Positions 37,125 through 47,426 of a stretch of 64,000 nt of DNA are shown here, one piece after another. This DNA is from Paenibacillus sambharensis (lineage in GTDB: Bacteria > Bacillota > Bacilli > Paenibacillales > Paenibacillaceae). The first letter of the stretch is position 1. The number at the start of each line of letters is the position of its first letter. The translations under genes and the position numbers were made by a program. The stretch lies in NCBI RefSeq assembly GCF_003233845.1, contig NZ_QKRB01000053.1, positions 186,001 to 250,000 on the forward strand, in the 5' to 3' direction. A model generated the notes under the pieces. That model was not told where the DNA came from, did not search any database, and saw only the letters and a program-made list of their open reading frames with translations.

Positions 37125-40100
37125 TCAGTCGCGGTAATCAAGCATAGATACAATAAGCGCCACCGCCTCAGCACGGGTTGTTTCAGCATTCGGAGCAAAC
37201 CGCCCTGCCCCCCGGCCCTTCATCAGTCCCGCCTCTGCGGCGGCTGCCACTGCTTCACTGGCCCATCCTGGTACAGCTGAGGCATCTGTGAATGAAAGGG
37301 AAGCACTCTCTGGAAGATCAAGCTTCAGAGCACGCGTGACAATGACCGCCATTTCGCTGCGCGTGACCGGACGTCCAGCGCGGAAGGTCTGGTCCGCGTA
37401 TCCGGATAAGAGACCTGCTTTAGCTGCTGCCTGAACACTTTCTCTAGCCCAAGCCGGGATTGCTGCCGCATCCTGGAACACGGCTAATGTACCGGAGCCT
37501 GCCGGCAGCCCGAGAGCTTTGGCAAGCATGACAGCAAATTCTGCCCGTGTAATGACCCCTTGCGGACGGAAGCTGTCATCCGGGTAACCGGTCACCCATC
37601 CCTCCATCAACGCACGGGTTATGCTCTGCTCCGCCCAATGTCCCGTTATGTCTTCTGGAATCATTGGCTGCGGCTGCGGCTGCGGCTGCGGCTGCGGCTG
37701 CGGCTGTGGCTGTGGCTGTGGCTGTGGCTGTGGCTGTGGCTGCGGCTGCGGCTCTGGCTGCGGCTGTGGCTGTGGCTGCGGCTGCGGCTCTGGCTGCGGC
37801 TGCGGCTGCGGCTCTGGCTGCGGCTCTGGGTGTGGCTCTGGCTGCGGCTCTGGCTGCGGCTGTGGCTCTGGCTGCGGCTGCGGCTGCGGCTCTGGCTGCG
37901 GCTGCGGCTCTGGCTGCGGCTCTGGGTGTGGCTCTGGCTGCGGCTCTGGTACAACTTCATTCTTTTCCAGCACGAACTCATCCACTACACGGCCCGCGAC
38001 CGTTCTCGTGATAAACTTCAGTGTCCGGCCGTCAACCTCAACAGCCGCATACATCTGTGTCTGCTCTGTATCGGTGACCTTCTGCCAAGGCTGCACGGTC
38101 AGACCATAATATTTCGGGCCTGTCTGCCCTGGAATAACGTAAGTGGTACCGCGCCCTTCTTCTGCAGGCTTGCCGCCCTTCATGGCATGCGTACGCAGGT
38201 AGATATGATCGTGGCCATTCATAACCAGATCAACCCCATACTCATCAAAGACCGGTACCCACTGCTCTCTAATGGAAGCTGTGTCGTACATGCTGCCGTA
38301 AGGCCCGCGGTGAAACACTACCACCTTCCACAGCTTGTCCGCTGCGGCAAGGTCCCTGCGCAGCCACTCAGCTTGCTCCTCATAATCGTATTCACTATTC
38401 AGCACGGCGACATGTATATTGTTATAGTCATACGAGAAGTTCGTTCCCTTCTGACTGTCAATTCCGCCGTCAGGGTGATTGAAGTGCGCCAGGAAATCAC
38501 CATTCTTCTTCGTGCCTGTCACCTCATGGTTCCCGACTACAGAGACCATCGTGTTATTCCTGAGCAGCCCGGCGGCAGAGTCGAACCACCAGTTCCACTC
38601 CTGCTCCTTAAAGCCGTTATCCACCATGTCACCAAGATGGATCATAAAGTCAGGATCTGGGTAAGCCTCGAACGCTCTGGCAGCTGTATTTCCCCACAGC
38701 CGGTAACCGGCTTGGTCTGCCGCCTGGGAATCGCCGAATACCAGGAAGGTTGTCTGATCCGAGTCAGCCGGAGCGGTCCGGAACGTTCCCTCGTCACTCC
38801 ACACGCTCTCACCATCACCAACTCTGTAACGGTATAGCGTGCCAGGTTCAAGCCCGGTGACTGCCGCTTTATGCACACGGATTACGCCCGTATCAAGTGT
38901 GTTATGCGTATAGCCGCTTCCTTCTGTCTGGATCACGGTCGGCCCTTCGAATGGCTCCTCGCCGTACACGACCTCGACAACCGTCCGGCCCGTATGCGGA
39001 TGCGTATTCCAGTTGAACTGTCTGGACGATTTCGGATCTTGACCCATCCCTATCGTTATATTGTAAGGCTTAACTGCTCCGCCAAGCTTCAGCACCTCGA
39101 ACACTGCAACCGGGCTGTACTGCTCGCCCTTGCTCGCCTGAATGCTGTGTTTCTTGACCTCAGCTGTGAGCCTGTCGGTCTTCAGCTTCCCCTCGGCATC
39201 CGTACGAAGCGAGCCATCGCCCACCTCAATCCCATCTGCCAGCAGTACGGCGTCAGCTACAGGCCGACCCTGGGCATCCGTTACTGTGAAGGTGGTCGAG
39301 AACCCCTGTCCGACCTGGTCATCCCAAGCAAGCTGAAGCTCGTGTCCGATGGCAGATTTCAGCGGCAGACCAGTGAACCCGGCCGGGCTCCCGGAGCCAG
39401 CCAAGTGATTGGATCCCGACCGGAACGCGATCGTATGGATGCCTGCCGCAGCCGGCTTCACACGGTACGAGATTTGGGCGAGCTTGTCTTCTTCCGTCAG
39501 TACGGCCGAATCCAATCCCGCGAAGGTCAAGCGGACAACGCCTGAAGCTGGATCAAGCGCAGCTTGAAGCTGATGCTCCTCTACCTTGCCGCCCCTTATA
39601 ACCGAGATTCCCTCGGCCACCGACGGATCTAAGCCAAATTCCAAATGACCGCCCAGCAGCTCCTCCGGCTGCCTGGCGCCGATATCTACGGTGTAAGTAC
39701 GACCGGCAAATACGTTGTCCGGAGTCGTATAAGTCAGCTTCGCCGAGCCGGTATCCACCGCGAACATCCAGGTCTGAATCGTCTGGTTCCCATCATGGTC
39801 CCTAACTGCCGCCTTCACGGTGTGGACACCTTCCTGAAGCGGGTCTGCAGGCACGTAAGTTATTCTTCCCTCCGGCGGATAAAGGCCGTGCTGAACATGA
39901 ACTCCGTCAACATACATCCGGATAGAAGCCGGGTCAATCAGTGTTGTTCCCGGATGCTTCACCGGATCGTATCCGTCATCCTCCGCATATACCGTAATAG
40001 TCGGCTTCGTATGATTAACTACCGCATTATCAGCCGGACTAAAGCCTTTCAATACAGGGGGAGTTCTGTCTTCGTCCACCGGGCCATATACGGCCCTTAT

Positions 40101-42314
40101 CTGATCGATATAGATCGCGCCTGCGGTCTTATTGTTGTTGCTCGTCTCCATATAACGGACGGGCATATCCATTGACAGCGGGGCTGTCTTTCCAGCCGGC
40201 ACATCCGCTTCTATGTAGCGCCAGCCTGTCCAGTCCACACCCGTCGTTGAATCTGTAAAATTAATCGGGAATGCCGCCCCGCTGCCGTCCCGCATCTGTG
40301 CGCGCAGCCAGTGCTTCTGACCGTCGCCGTATACCCACATCCCAATCTTCTCCGGATAACCGGGAACCTGGATACGCGTATCCACCCCCTTGGCCTGAAG
40401 ATAAGCACCTGATGTGCCCGTTTTACCCGTAAAATCATAGGACAGCTTAAGAGCCGCTGAACCATAGCGGACAAAATCCGGATTGCTCTCCGCTTCAATC
40501 GTCACCGTGTTCGCCGCTGCACTTCCAGCCATATAGCGATCCAGTCCGCTCTCAAAGTCCTCCAGCAACGCGGGCGGGAGCCCGACATGCACAATCATCG
40601 ACGCCTGGACATCGCGGTAGCTGACATGAATGCTTCCGCTCACACCCGATTCTTCGGCTGCCCGGAATATCCCCTGCTCGTCGATGGTGCCGATCGGTCC
40701 TTCAACCCGCCACTGCAGGCTTGCTCCATCTGCATGAACAATCTGGCCGCCGCGGAGAGCCTGAGCCGACAGTTCAGCTGTCTCACCCGAGGTGAAGGTG
40801 CGCACCTGATCTGGAAGCACCAGCCCAGTGAGTGTATCCACCACCTCAATCTCTGCATTTCCGCTCTCCAGCCCGTAGACCGATGCTGTTACCGTCCCGG
40901 CTCCTGCCGAAAGTCCGGCCTGGAACAGGCCCCCACCATCAATCGTTCCGATGGAAGGCTCTGCCTGCCATTCCGGCATGCCATTGTAAGCGGCGGGATG
41001 CCCGCCGGCATCGACAGCCGCTGCTTTCAGCGGGAGGCTTGAGCCTGCGAGCACACGCTCCATGCCCGGCTGCACAACCAGCTTCGCGGCAGGCCCTTCC
41101 GGCGCCTTGTTCACGAGCAGAAGACCGTTGCCGGTCGCCCGTTCACCGCCATCCGAGCCGCGGTTCAGCATGCGAAGCGACGCTTCTCCAGGCAGCTTGG
41201 CAGCGAAGGTCGAGGAGCCGCCCCCATCGAGGTTCATGGCGTCCACGACACCCATATCCGCCAGAATACGGGCAAGCTCGTTTGTCTCTACACCTTCGCT
41301 GAAGCCGGGCGCCCGTCCGTCAATTTCGAAGAGGACAATAGAGCCATCCGCCTTGGTCCCAATCGCCGTTCGCGGATGGACGCCCGCCGGGCCGATGCCA
41401 GCTTGGACAATACCATCCTTGATAAGCGGACCTTGCCCGCCGATTGCCACCTTCACATCATCCCACTCTCCATCCAGGGCAAAGCTGGCCTGCACCTCAT
41501 CACCTGGCTGAAGCCCCTCCAGCAGCACCCGCGCACTCCCGGAAGCCGACAGCACAGCTCTCCCTTCGACGAGCGGGGTATCGCCATGTCCCTTGCGGAT
41601 CTCAGCCACAGTCATTCTCAGCGTCTGGCCGCTCTTTACCCCGCCATCCACAATATCCAGCACAACCTCGTCACCTGACTGGCCAGACTTGGTTGATGTA
41701 TGATAGTCCGATGTATAAAGGACGATTTCGTTATCTCCGCGGAAGCGGTTGATATGAGTCAGCTCACTCGTGATTCCGCCAATGGTAACGGTTTTGCTAA
41801 GCTTCGGCATTCCATATAGAGAGCTCCCGTCGGCCTTCAAGCCAAAGGCGAAAGACGAAATCCCGCTGTTGAGAATGGTTCCGTCCTCCATAAACAGCCC
41901 GTTCGGCACGCCTGTCGCATTGCCGCTGATCTCATAGAAGTCACCGTTAATTCCCGCAATAACACGGCTTCCCGGACCATCCGCATAACGGGCCATCTGG
42001 GTAACCCCCTGCATTCCGTACACCCTGCCCGATTTCGTACCCGCCTTGAGCTCCAAATTCGGGTTGAGCGGATCAAAGGTCACGACATGCATATTTTGCA
42101 ATCCGCGCCCCGTCTCCATGCTGTACCAGCTGTAGCCTGCCCCCGGGGCAAGCTCGGCGGTACGCATATCCAGCACACGGCCGTACCCGGTTTCCGGCAG
42201 CTGTGCCGCGTAACCGGCCGGCACAAGAGCAGACACCAGAACTGCCAGCGCCAGGAACAGCTGCATGAAGCGAGAAGCCCGGTAATCATGTTTCATTCCC
42301 ATCTTATTTCTCAT
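37125..42314 (-). CDS. Giant SLH-anchored surface enzyme with NAGPA-type glycosidase and metallophosphoesterase domains
   Basis: AGGAGG 6 bases upstream fixes the ATG at 42314; length is 1,729 residues. A signal peptide (to GYA-AQ) precedes a phosphodiester glycosidase (NAGPA) domain at about 30-410 with [17 protein letters not shown] and [10 protein letters not shown]. Ig-like and carbohydrate-binding-like beta regions follow, including [15 protein letters not shown] fibronectin/purple-acid-phosphatase-type module leads to a calcineurin-like phosphoesterase with [26 protein letters not shown] and [11 protein letters not shown] roughly 95-residue Pro-Gln/Glu linker spans to three SLH modules that bind the S-layer polymer. 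Combining two hydrolases for phosphate-linked sugars on one surface protein suggests wall-polymer or glycan phosphate turnover. Confidence 0.9.
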   Translation of the reverse strand: MRNKMGMKHDYRASRFMQLFLALAVLVSALVPAGYAAQLPETGYGRVLDMRTAELAPGAGYSWYSMETGRGLQNMHVVTFDPLNPNLELKAGTKSGRVYGMQGVTQMARYADGPGSRVIAGINGDFYEISGNATGVPNGLFMEDGTILNSGISSFAFGLKADGSSLYGMPKLSKTVTIGGITSELTHINRFRGDNEIVLYTSDYHTSTKSGQSGDEVVLDIVDGGVKSGQTLRMTVAEIRKGHGDTPLVEGRAVLSASGSARVLLEGLQPGDEVQASFALDGEWDDVKVAIGGQGPLIKDGIVQAGIGPAGVHPRTAIGTKADGSIVLFEIDGRAPGFSEGVETNELARILADMGVVDAMNLDGGGSSTFAAKLPGEASLRMLNRGSDGGERATGNGLLLVNKAPEGPAAKLVVQPGMERVLAGSSLPLKAAAVDAGGHPAAYNGMPEWQAEPSIGTIDGGGLFQAGLSAGAGTVTASVYGLESGNAEIEVVDTLTGLVLPDQVRTFTSGETAELSAQALRGGQIVHADGASLQWRVEGPIGTIDEQGIFRAAEESGVSGSIHVSYRDVQASMIVHVGLPPALLEDFESGLDRYMAGSAAANTVTIEAESNPDFVRYGSAALKLSYDFTGKTGTSGAYLQAKGVDTRIQVPGYPEKIGMWVYGDGQKHWLRAQMRDGSGAAFPINFTDSTTGVDWTGWRYIEADVPAGKTAPLSMDMPVRYMETSNNNKTAGAIYIDQIRAVYGPVDEDRTPPVLKGFSPADNAVVNHTKPTITVYAEDDGYDPVKHPGTTLIDPASIRMYVDGVHVQHGLYPPEGRITYVPADPLQEGVHTVKAAVRDHDGNQTIQTWMFAVDTGSAKLTYTTPDNVFAGRTYTVDIGARQPEELLGGHLEFGLDPSVAEGISVIRGGKVEEHQLQAALDPASGVVRLTFAGLDSAVLTEEDKLAQISYRVKPAAAGIHTIAFRSGSNHLAGSGSPAGFTGLPLKSAIGHELQLAWDDQVGQGFSTTFTVTDAQGRPVADAVLLADGIEVGDGSLRTDAEGKLKTDRLTAEVKKHSIQASKGEQYSPVAVFEVLKLGGAVKPYNITIGMGQDPKSSRQFNWNTHPHTGRTVVEVVYGEEPFEGPTVIQTEGSGYTHNTLDTGVIRVHKAAVTGLEPGTLYRYRVGDGESVWSDEGTFRTAPADSDQTTFLVFGDSQAADQAGYRLWGNTAARAFEAYPDPDFMIHLGDMVDNGFKEQEWNWWFDSAAGLLRNNTMVSVVGNHEVTGTKKNGDFLAHFNHPDGGIDSQKGTNFSYDYNNIHVAVLNSEYDYEEQAEWLRRDLAAADKLWKVVVFHRGPYGSMYDTASIREQWVPVFDEYGVDLVMNGHDHIYLRTHAMKGGKPAEEGRGTTYVIPGQTGPKYYGLTVQPWQKVTDTEQTQMYAAVEVDGRTLKFITRTVAGRVVDEFVLEKNEVVPEPQPEPHPEPQPEPQPQPEPQPQPQPEPQPQPEPQPEPHPEPQPEPQPQPQPEPQPQPQPQPQPEPQPQPQPQPQPQPQPQPQPQPQPQPQPQPMIPEDITGHWAEQSITRALMEGWVTGYPDDSFRPQGVITRAEFAVMLAKALGLPAGSGTLAVFQDAAAIPAWARESVQAAAKAGLLSGYADQTFRAGRPVTRSEMAVIVTRALKLDLPESASLSFTDASAVPGWASEAVAAAAEAGLMKGRGAGRFAPNAETTRAEAVALIVSMLDYRD
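37666..37950. repeat. 285-bp low-complexity hexanucleotide repeat encoding a Pro-Gln/Glu linker
   Basis: The stretch is made of GGCTGC, GGCTGT and GGCTCT units. On the leftward strand it reads PQ, PE and PH dipeptides in a linker between enzyme and SLH domains. The repeat opens long spurious frames on both strands. The 6-bp unit keeps frame when copies are gained or lost. Confidence 0.95.
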
Positions 42315-42421
42315 CCTAATCCTCCTGTTTCCACTCTCTTGTACAAGCACTACCCAGTATGGCGGGCAAAGATCAGTGTCGTATTTTGCAGATGATAAGA
42401 AAGCGTAAAGCCCGGGCTGAT

Positions 42422-42450
42422 TTGACAAGCGGCGATGTTTTCAAGATGAT
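42422..42450 (+). promoter_or_regulatory. Possible promoter of the HAD phosphatase gene
   Basis: TTGACA (42422-42427) is a perfect -35; GATGAT (42445-42450) follows after 17 bp and is a weak -10. It is about 55 bp before the start codon. Confidence 0.45.
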
Positions 42451-42504
42451 GATAGCTATAGAGACAGACATTAACAGCAGGATAGGAAGGGAAGCGAGAA
42501 TACA

Positions 42505-43284
42505 ATGAAACTATTGATTAGCGACCTCGACGGCACAATCATTCATAACCATTCGACCATCAACCAGGAGGATATTGACGCCCTCCATCAGGCGGCGGAG
42601 GCCGGTGTTCAGATTGCGTTCGCATCCGGCAGAATGCAGCCCGAAATCGAAGCGGTCATGCAGCAGCTGAACCTGCGCGTGCACACCATTTCACAGAACG
42701 GGGCCTATGTTCATATGTCAGACGGCGAGCTGGTCTCCGAGCAGGCCTTCGACCGCGACAAGCTGGTTGCACTGGCGAAAGCTGGTGAGGGCACGCCGTT
42801 TCTGACCATGATGTGCGGACCGGATCACTATTTTGTCGAGGAAATGACGGCTCATGCTGAGGAGATCGGAAGCCGCCTGATGGCGCCCCTCCACGTCATC
42901 CCCGATGCGAGAAGCCGTCTGGGCAAGGATATTGTCAGCGGTAAAATTTCGTTCTTCGGCGAGGTCGAGAAGCTGCGGGCTTTCATGCAGAGCCTGAAAG
43001 CCGAGCACGGCGACGCAATCGACGCCTACATTTCGGATATTGACTGCATGGACGTTATGCCAGCTGGCGTCTCGAAGGGAACGGGGGTCAAGGTGCTGCA
43101 GGAGCGGCTGAAGATTAGTCCGGAAGAGACCGTATGTATCGGGGATTCCTTCAATGATATATCCATGTTCGCCGGCACTCCGCACAGCTATGCGATGACA
43201 GCCAGCCACGCGGATGTGAAAGCCGCAGCGGCACATGAAGCGGAGAGCGTAGCGGCGATCATCCGCCGGCTGCTGCACAGCTAG
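42505..43284 (+). CDS. Cof-type HAD phosphatase
   Basis: The 259-residue cytoplasmic protein has HAD motif I DLDGTI (7-12), motif II in AFASGRMQPE, Lys in ISFFGEV/VSKGTGVKVL and motif IV GDSFNDISMF, with a type IIB cap (about 85-180). These enzymes remove phosphate from sugar phosphates, nucleotides or cofactors. GGAAGGGAAG precedes the ATG. It is a single gene ended by a strong terminator; substrate unknown. Confidence 0.9.
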   Translation: MKLLISDLDGTIIHNHSTINQEDIDALHQAAEAGVQIAFASGRMQPEIEAVMQQLNLRVHTISQNGAYVHMSDGELVSEQAFDRDKLVALAKAGEGTPFLTMMCGPDHYFVEEMTAHAEEIGSRLMAPLHVIPDARSRLGKDIVSGKISFFGEVEKLRAFMQSLKAEHGDAIDAYISDIDCMDVMPAGVSKGTGVKVLQERLKISPEETVCIGDSFNDISMFAGTPHSYAMTASHADVKAAAAHEAESVAAIIRRLLHS

Positions 43285-43370
43285 CAGCTGGGGCCGCGGT
43301 ACAACGCTTGCTAGCATGAAGAAGGGGCGGTTGTCCGAAGAATATGGATTAGACTGGTTTAAAAATAAAG

Positions 43371-43414
43371 CAGCGGCAGCCTTGGACCGAAAAGAAAGTC
43401 CTGGGCTGCCGCTG
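43371..43414. terminator. Bidirectional terminator after the HAD gene
   Basis: Arms CAGCGGCAGCC (43371-43381) and GGCTGCCGCTG (43404-43414) with an inner GGAC/GTCC stem, followed by TTTTATT. An AAAAATAAAG tract on the left could serve the convergent gene. Confidence 0.82.
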
Positions 43415-43448
43415 TTTTATTGAACTAACATGGACAATGCGTGCTCCG

Positions 43449-44018
43449 CTAGCAATCGAGCAGACGTCCATAATCATTCCACTGACCGTACATTTTGTTT
43501 GCTCTCGTGTTAATTATGAATTTGTCTAATCTGCTCCTAAACAATTCCGGCTGGTTCTTAACGCTTTGTATCGTATCGATCCGAACCCTTCTATATAGAT
43601 CCGGGAAAGCCCTGAAATGATCATAGACTTGCTGATCCTCTTTTATCCGCTGCTCAATTCCTTCATCTATTCGAAATGACCGGGGATCCAAATCAGGCAG
43701 CACCCTTCTTCCTTCATCTGTCATCAACCCCAGCCTTTCAAGGCGGCGGACACGTTCTTTGTTTAATTCCGTCCATGAGCTCTTTTTGCTCCTGGGAGAA
43801 AGCCTCTGAGCCAGCTCCGTTTCGGACATTTTCTTCTTGACGCCATCGATCCACCCAAAGCACAGCGCTTCCTCGACTGCATCCAAATATAAGAGCGTAT
43901 CCGGTTTGGGCTTCATACTAACCAGGACCCAGCATGACTTTTCAGCATTACCGTTCTCCTGCAGCCATACCCGAAGGTCTTCTCTCGATTGCACAGAAAT
44001 CAATTCCCCCACTTCCAT
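43449..44018 (-). CDS. YdeI/OmpD-associated family protein
   Basis: I chose ATG at 44018 (MEVGELISVQSREDLRVWL) because the longer frame overlaps the upstream MFS gene; GGAGG is 13 bases upstream, which is long, so the start is uncertain. The roughly 189-residue product contains KSCWVLVSMKPKPDTLLYLDAVEEALCFGWIDGVKKKM and SKKSSWTELNKERVRRL, hallmark stretches of the YdeI group. Members have been linked to bacteriocin or antimicrobial peptide resistance, but the mechanism is unclear. It directly follows the MFS gene on the same strand. Confidence 0.78.
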   Translation of the reverse strand: MEVGELISVQSREDLRVWLQENGNAEKSCWVLVSMKPKPDTLLYLDAVEEALCFGWIDGVKKKMSETELAQRLSPRSKKSSWTELNKERVRRLERLGLMTDEGRRVLPDLDPRSFRIDEGIEQRIKEDQQVYDHFRAFPDLYRRVRIDTIQSVKNQPELFRSRLDKFIINTRANKMYGQWNDYGRLLDC

Positions 44019-44040
44019 AGTTGAGAACGAACCTCCATCT

Positions 44041-45234
44041 TCATTTATGAAATTCCAATTCATTCAAGCTTGCCTTTTCCACCTGTATTTTGACAACAGC
44101 CGCTTTTGCCATGATCAGTAGGAAAGTAATCAGCAGCAGCAGGATCCCGCTCCAGATAAGCTGCTGCGCGCCCAACCGGGAAATAAACAAGCCTCCGATC
44201 CATGTCCCTATCGTAATGCCGACATTCGAGAAGGAAACAAATAAGCTGTTGCCAAATTCGGGAGCTTCCTGAGCGTCCCTCATCAACAAGGCTTGACTTA
44301 CAATAAGGCCTCCGGCATGTACTGCTCCCCACACGAATACGATAACCGCCATCGGCCATACATAAGAACCCCAATAATAAACAAATAGGTATATGACCGC
44401 GTATACGAGAGGAAACAGGATAACCGTTAGTTTCATGCTTTTGTTTACCAAGTACCCGAACAAGAAGTTTCCTGCGATCATGGTGACGCCGAAGATCATC
44501 AGCATCACACTGATCCAGGTACCGTCCATATGGGTGACTTCTCCGAGATATTCAGCGAAATAGCTGTATACCGAACTCATCGCCGTAAAGATCATCACCA
44601 CGATCAAGATCGTTAACCACAATTGAGGCTTGCGTAAGATGCGGAACTGCTTGCCGAAAGACATTCTCTCCTTAACAGGCAAGGAGGGCAGCCAGAGCAG
44701 AATGCCTATAAAGGCAAGGACGCTCACGATGGCTCCAAACAAGAAGGCAGCCTCCAGCGAAATTTTGGTAGAGACGTAGGACGTAATCGGCACGCCAAAA
44801 GCAAATCCAGCGGTTACTCCGGCCATAACCCGAGTGACTGCATTGCGGCTCTTCTCAGGAGGAACTAGGCTGGCAGCGGCCACAAGCGCAATCGAAAAAA
44901 AGACAGGATGAAAAAATGCGGGAACAATCCGGAAGGCCAGCATAACCTCGAACCTGCTCGTATAAGCATAGACCAAATTAGAGACGGCAAACATCAGAAT
45001 CGCGGTTAGCAAGACCGCCTTTCGATTCATGCCGGAAGCAAGCAAAGTTAGGAATGGTCCTGTAATCGCAACGATTAGCGCAAAGACACTCACAAGGTAC
45101 CCAGCCTCAGCAGGGGTTATGTTGAATTTTTGAGCGACTTGCGGGAGAACGCCGATCAAGCCCATTTCTGTTGTAATAATGCCGAATATACCCAAGGCCA
45201 GGAAAAAGATAAGCGAAGAATAGCTATTTTTCAT
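44041..45234 (-). CDS. MFS transporter, AraJ/YdhP-like exporter
   Basis: GGAGG 8 bases upstream supports the ATG at 45234, giving 397 residues with twelve hydrophobic helices. The N-terminal half shows ALGIFGIITTEMGLIGVLP and the loop SGMNRKAVLLTAILMF (a motif A variant). This is the DHA1 drug/sugar exporter group that includes AraJ, YdhP and NepI. It is followed 22 bp later by the YdeI-like gene, suggesting a small export or resistance operon. Confidence 0.88.
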   Translation of the reverse strand: MKNSYSSLIFFLALGIFGIITTEMGLIGVLPQVAQKFNITPAEAGYLVSVFALIVAITGPFLTLLASGMNRKAVLLTAILMFAVSNLVYAYTSRFEVMLAFRIVPAFFHPVFFSIALVAAASLVPPEKSRNAVTRVMAGVTAGFAFGVPITSYVSTKISLEAAFLFGAIVSVLAFIGILLWLPSLPVKERMSFGKQFRILRKPQLWLTILIVVMIFTAMSSVYSYFAEYLGEVTHMDGTWISVMLMIFGVTMIAGNFLFGYLVNKSMKLTVILFPLVYAVIYLFVYYWGSYVWPMAVIVFVWGAVHAGGLIVSQALLMRDAQEAPEFGNSLFVSFSNVGITIGTWIGGLFISRLGAQQLIWSGILLLLITFLLIMAKAAVVKIQVEKASLNELEFHK

Positions 45235-45297
45235 CACTCGAGCCTCCATTGGTATAAAAAAATGACCTTCAACTGCAAGGCCATTTTTTGGAATGAG

Positions 45298-45762
45298 TTA
45301 CCGTTTGTTGGATATTACGTCGTCCAGAAACTGATCCGCATCGCTGTTAAATTTCCAGTTAATCCCAAACTTATCCACCAGCATGCCGAAGCAGGATGAC
45401 CACGGCGTATTGGATAATGGCATGATGACATGGCCGTCAGCCGACAGTCCTTTAAAGTAACTCTCCAGCTGCTGCTTGTCATTCATGACCAGACTGATCA
45501 GAACGTTATTCCCTTTCACCAGCTCGCCTGTTACCGGCTTCATGGAGGGCAGTACGTCCGACATCATGAGCTTACCGCCCGCGAATTCGATCGAGGACTC
45601 CATAACCATATTCAACTCATTTTCGGGCAGCGGGTAGCTTGGATCTTGCGGAAAGTCCTTGAATTTAACCTTCTTCACTTCCGTTGCCTGCAGAGCCTCC
45701 GAGTAAAATTCAATCGCTTGTTCGGCAACCCCATCAAAGTTCAAATACGCAATAGCAGACAT
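45298..45762 (-). CDS. PhnB-like glyoxalase/VOC superfamily protein
   Basis: AAGGAGG lies 9 bases before the ATG. The 154-residue product has AYLNFDGVAEQAIEFYSEAL, SSIEFAGGKLMMSDVLP and SSCFGMLVDKFGINWKFN, typical of PhnB-like proteins, and lacks the full metal ligand set of classic glyoxalases. The activity is unknown. It is divergent from the WYL regulator, which probably controls it through the shared 100-bp gap. Confidence 0.85.
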   Translation of the reverse strand: MSAIAYLNFDGVAEQAIEFYSEALQATEVKKVKFKDFPQDPSYPLPENELNMVMESSIEFAGGKLMMSDVLPSMKPVTGELVKGNNVLISLVMNDKQQLESYFKGLSADGHVIMPLSNTPWSSCFGMLVDKFGINWKFNSDADQFLDDVISNKR

Positions 45763-45794
45763 TCAACATAACCTCCTTCTTGTGATACATGTAG

Positions 45795-45828
45795 TATAAT
45801 GGATAATAGGTGACATCTTATTGTCACC
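45795..45828 (+). promoter_or_regulatory. -10 box and inverted-repeat operator between PhnB-like and WYL regulator genes
   Basis: TATAAT (45795-45800) is a perfect rightward -10. Nine bases later GGTGACA (45809-45815) and TGTCACC (45822-45828) form a perfect 7-bp inverted repeat across the expected start site. It is a good candidate operator for the adjacent regulator. No good -35 was seen. Confidence 0.55.
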
Positions 45829-45861
45829 ATTCCGATATCATTTAGAAAAAAGAGGGCCATA

Positions 45862-46773
45862 ATGGACAAAGTGGAGAGACTCATATCAATTATCATGATA
45901 CTGCTGAAAAAAGATGTTGTTTCGACAACGGAGTTCACGCAGCTGTTCCAGGTATCCAAACGAACGATCCTTCGCGATATGGAAACATTGAGTTTAGCGA
46001 ACATCCCGATCTATTCGGTCAATGGGGTCAAAGGCGGCTACGGCATCATGGATGAATACAAGGTGGACAAACGCCTCTTAAGCAGCTCCGATTTAGAAAA
46101 TATATTAACGGCACTCGGCGGATTGGAACAGATTCTCCTTACGGAAGATGTGGAAAGAACGATAAAAAAAATAGAGGCTATGGTCAGCCCATTGTCTCTG
46201 CATCGTTCCGTTCAGCTGTCATTTTATAATTGGCAAGGCCGATCCGAGGTTCTTGAAACCTTAAAGACATGTCAAGAATCCATCTTGAAGAAAAGGCTTG
46301 TTTCGTTTGAATATACAGATAAAGACGGGGCTGTAACGAGCAGAATGATCGAGCCTTATGAGCTGCATTTTAGCGAGTCGAGCTGGTACTTGAGAGGATT
46401 CTGTCTGCATCGGCAGGGATATCGGACATTTAAATTATCACGGATTGATCATATTACGGTGGATGAACGTGCGTTTCAACCTAGAGATGATTGGTCAGAG
46501 CAAGGACATCAAGCAGGTTATCTGCCGCAGCTTGTCGCGATCAAGGCATGGATATCGCCCAGCATCAAAGATCAGATCATCGAAAGGTATGGACGAAGAA
46601 GTATTGAAGACCATAGATCTGGATCTCTATTAGCAACCATGTATGTCCCTCAAAATCATACGGGATTTCAATTCTTAGCAAGCTTCGGCACTCATCTGAC
46701 AATTGCAGAGCCCCAATCCTACGTTGAAGACTTTCGGAGTTACTTGCATCAAATGATGGAAAACTATACTTGA
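45862..46773 (+). CDS. HTH-WYL family transcriptional regulator (YafY type)
   Basis: The 303-residue protein has an N-terminal HTH_11 domain (STTEFTQLFQVSKRTILRDMETL), a linker and a WYL domain (about 140-225) with VSFEYTDKDG and the namesake SSWYLRGFC. A WCX-like C-terminal extension follows. WYL domains bind small ligands or nucleic acids. It is divergent from the PhnB-like gene and has a palindrome at its own start site, suggesting autoregulation. Confidence 0.9.
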   Translation: MDKVERLISIIMILLKKDVVSTTEFTQLFQVSKRTILRDMETLSLANIPIYSVNGVKGGYGIMDEYKVDKRLLSSSDLENILTALGGLEQILLTEDVERTIKKIEAMVSPLSLHRSVQLSFYNWQGRSEVLETLKTCQESILKKRLVSFEYTDKDGAVTSRMIEPYELHFSESSWYLRGFCLHRQGYRTFKLSRIDHITVDERAFQPRDDWSEQGHQAGYLPQLVAIKAWISPSIKDQIIERYGRRSIEDHRSGSLLATMYVPQNHTGFQFLASFGTHLTIAEPQSYVEDFRSYLHQMMENYT

Positions 46774-46819
46774 TAGAGATCTCGTCTCGGCATAGTGAAA
46801 AAATCAGGAGGGAGCTGCC

Positions 46820-46987
46820 ATGAAGATCTTAATATCTACTCCTGATTCCGTTGGCAATCCTTCACCCACAAGCAACGCTTGGTTTAAGAAAGACAACTGG
46901 CTGTTCGTAATGATCTTGGGGCAGGTTCGGAACAAAACATGCTTCAGGTCCTTATTGAAGCTGCCAGCCTGTCGATCACCTCGTTAA
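46820..46987 (+). CDS. Small hypothetical ORF, possibly a gene remnant
   Basis: GGAGGGAG 5-6 bases before an ATG opens a 55-codon frame starting MKILISTPDSVGNPSPTS. The frame begins with a plausible beta strand and then becomes basic and Cys-containing before an early stop. The good ribosome binding site argues for translation; the odd C-terminus suggests a truncated or frameshifted gene. I do not recognise it. Confidence 0.3.
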   Translation: MKILISTPDSVGNPSPTSNAWFKKDNWLFVMILGQVRNKTCFRSLLKLPACRSPR

Positions 46988-47171
46988 TCCGATCATGTGT
47001 CCCCCCTTTTCCAAATTGCCTCAACGAACTGTTGTTGAGAAATAATCCTCCAAGTGTTGTTTGAAGTCCCATTCGACTATCACATGTCAAAAGATACGCC
47101 TTTAGCCGTACGGACAACCCACCGTACGGCTAAATAGCTGCTTAATCTTCTGGCCTGTTCAAGGCGAAAGC
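46988..47171. other. Intergenic remainder with no supported gene
   Basis: Apart from the hairpin at 47101-47134 I see no gene, promoter or repeat in this stretch between the short ORF and the leftward gene at 47172. Confidence 0.5.
47101..47134. terminator. Perfect 13-bp hairpin, probable terminator
   Basis: TTTAGCCGTACGG (47101-47113) and CCGTACGGCTAAA (47122-47134) are exactly complementary with an 8-base loop. There is no long T-run on either side. It lies about 40 bp past the leftward RtcB-unit genes and probably terminates them. Confidence 0.55.
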
Positions 47172-47381
47172 TCAATCCTCTTCACACGCGGCGTTACCAG
47201 GCATGCTGCCTGTCATCCTGCCGCCTGCAGGCAGCCGGTTTCCTGCTGCGGCGGGCAGGGCCTCCGTAGCATTCTCCCGTCCCTCTGGCTTCCATGCGAA
47301 GCCTTCACCCGATGCCGGCAGTCCGGCAATACGCCCCGCTTCACGAGGTTCTGACGTCATAATATCAAATAATATTCCCAT
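47172..47381 (-). CDS. Short hypothetical protein downstream of rtcB
   Basis: AGAAGGA 10 bases upstream supports the ATG at 47381 (MGILFDIMTSEPREAG). The 69-residue product is rich in Gly, Ala and charged residues, with a low-complexity second half. It lies about 45 bp after rtcB on the same strand and before a hairpin, so it may be co-transcribed. No homologue recognised. Confidence 0.4.
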   Translation of the reverse strand: MGILFDIMTSEPREAGRIAGLPASGEGFAWKPEGRENATEALPAAAGNRLPAGGRMTGSMPGNAACEED

Positions 47382-47426
47382 TTGTTCACAATCCTTCTTT
47401 CTATCCATTCCGTTAGTTAACGCCTG

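Noticed and set aside
37560-38837. A 425-codon rightward frame through the Pro-Gln repeat with Leu-Arg repeats
   Set aside because: It is antisense to a convincing SLH and phosphoesterase gene. The frame is open only because of the GGCTGC-type repeat and the lack of stops opposite a high-GC gene.
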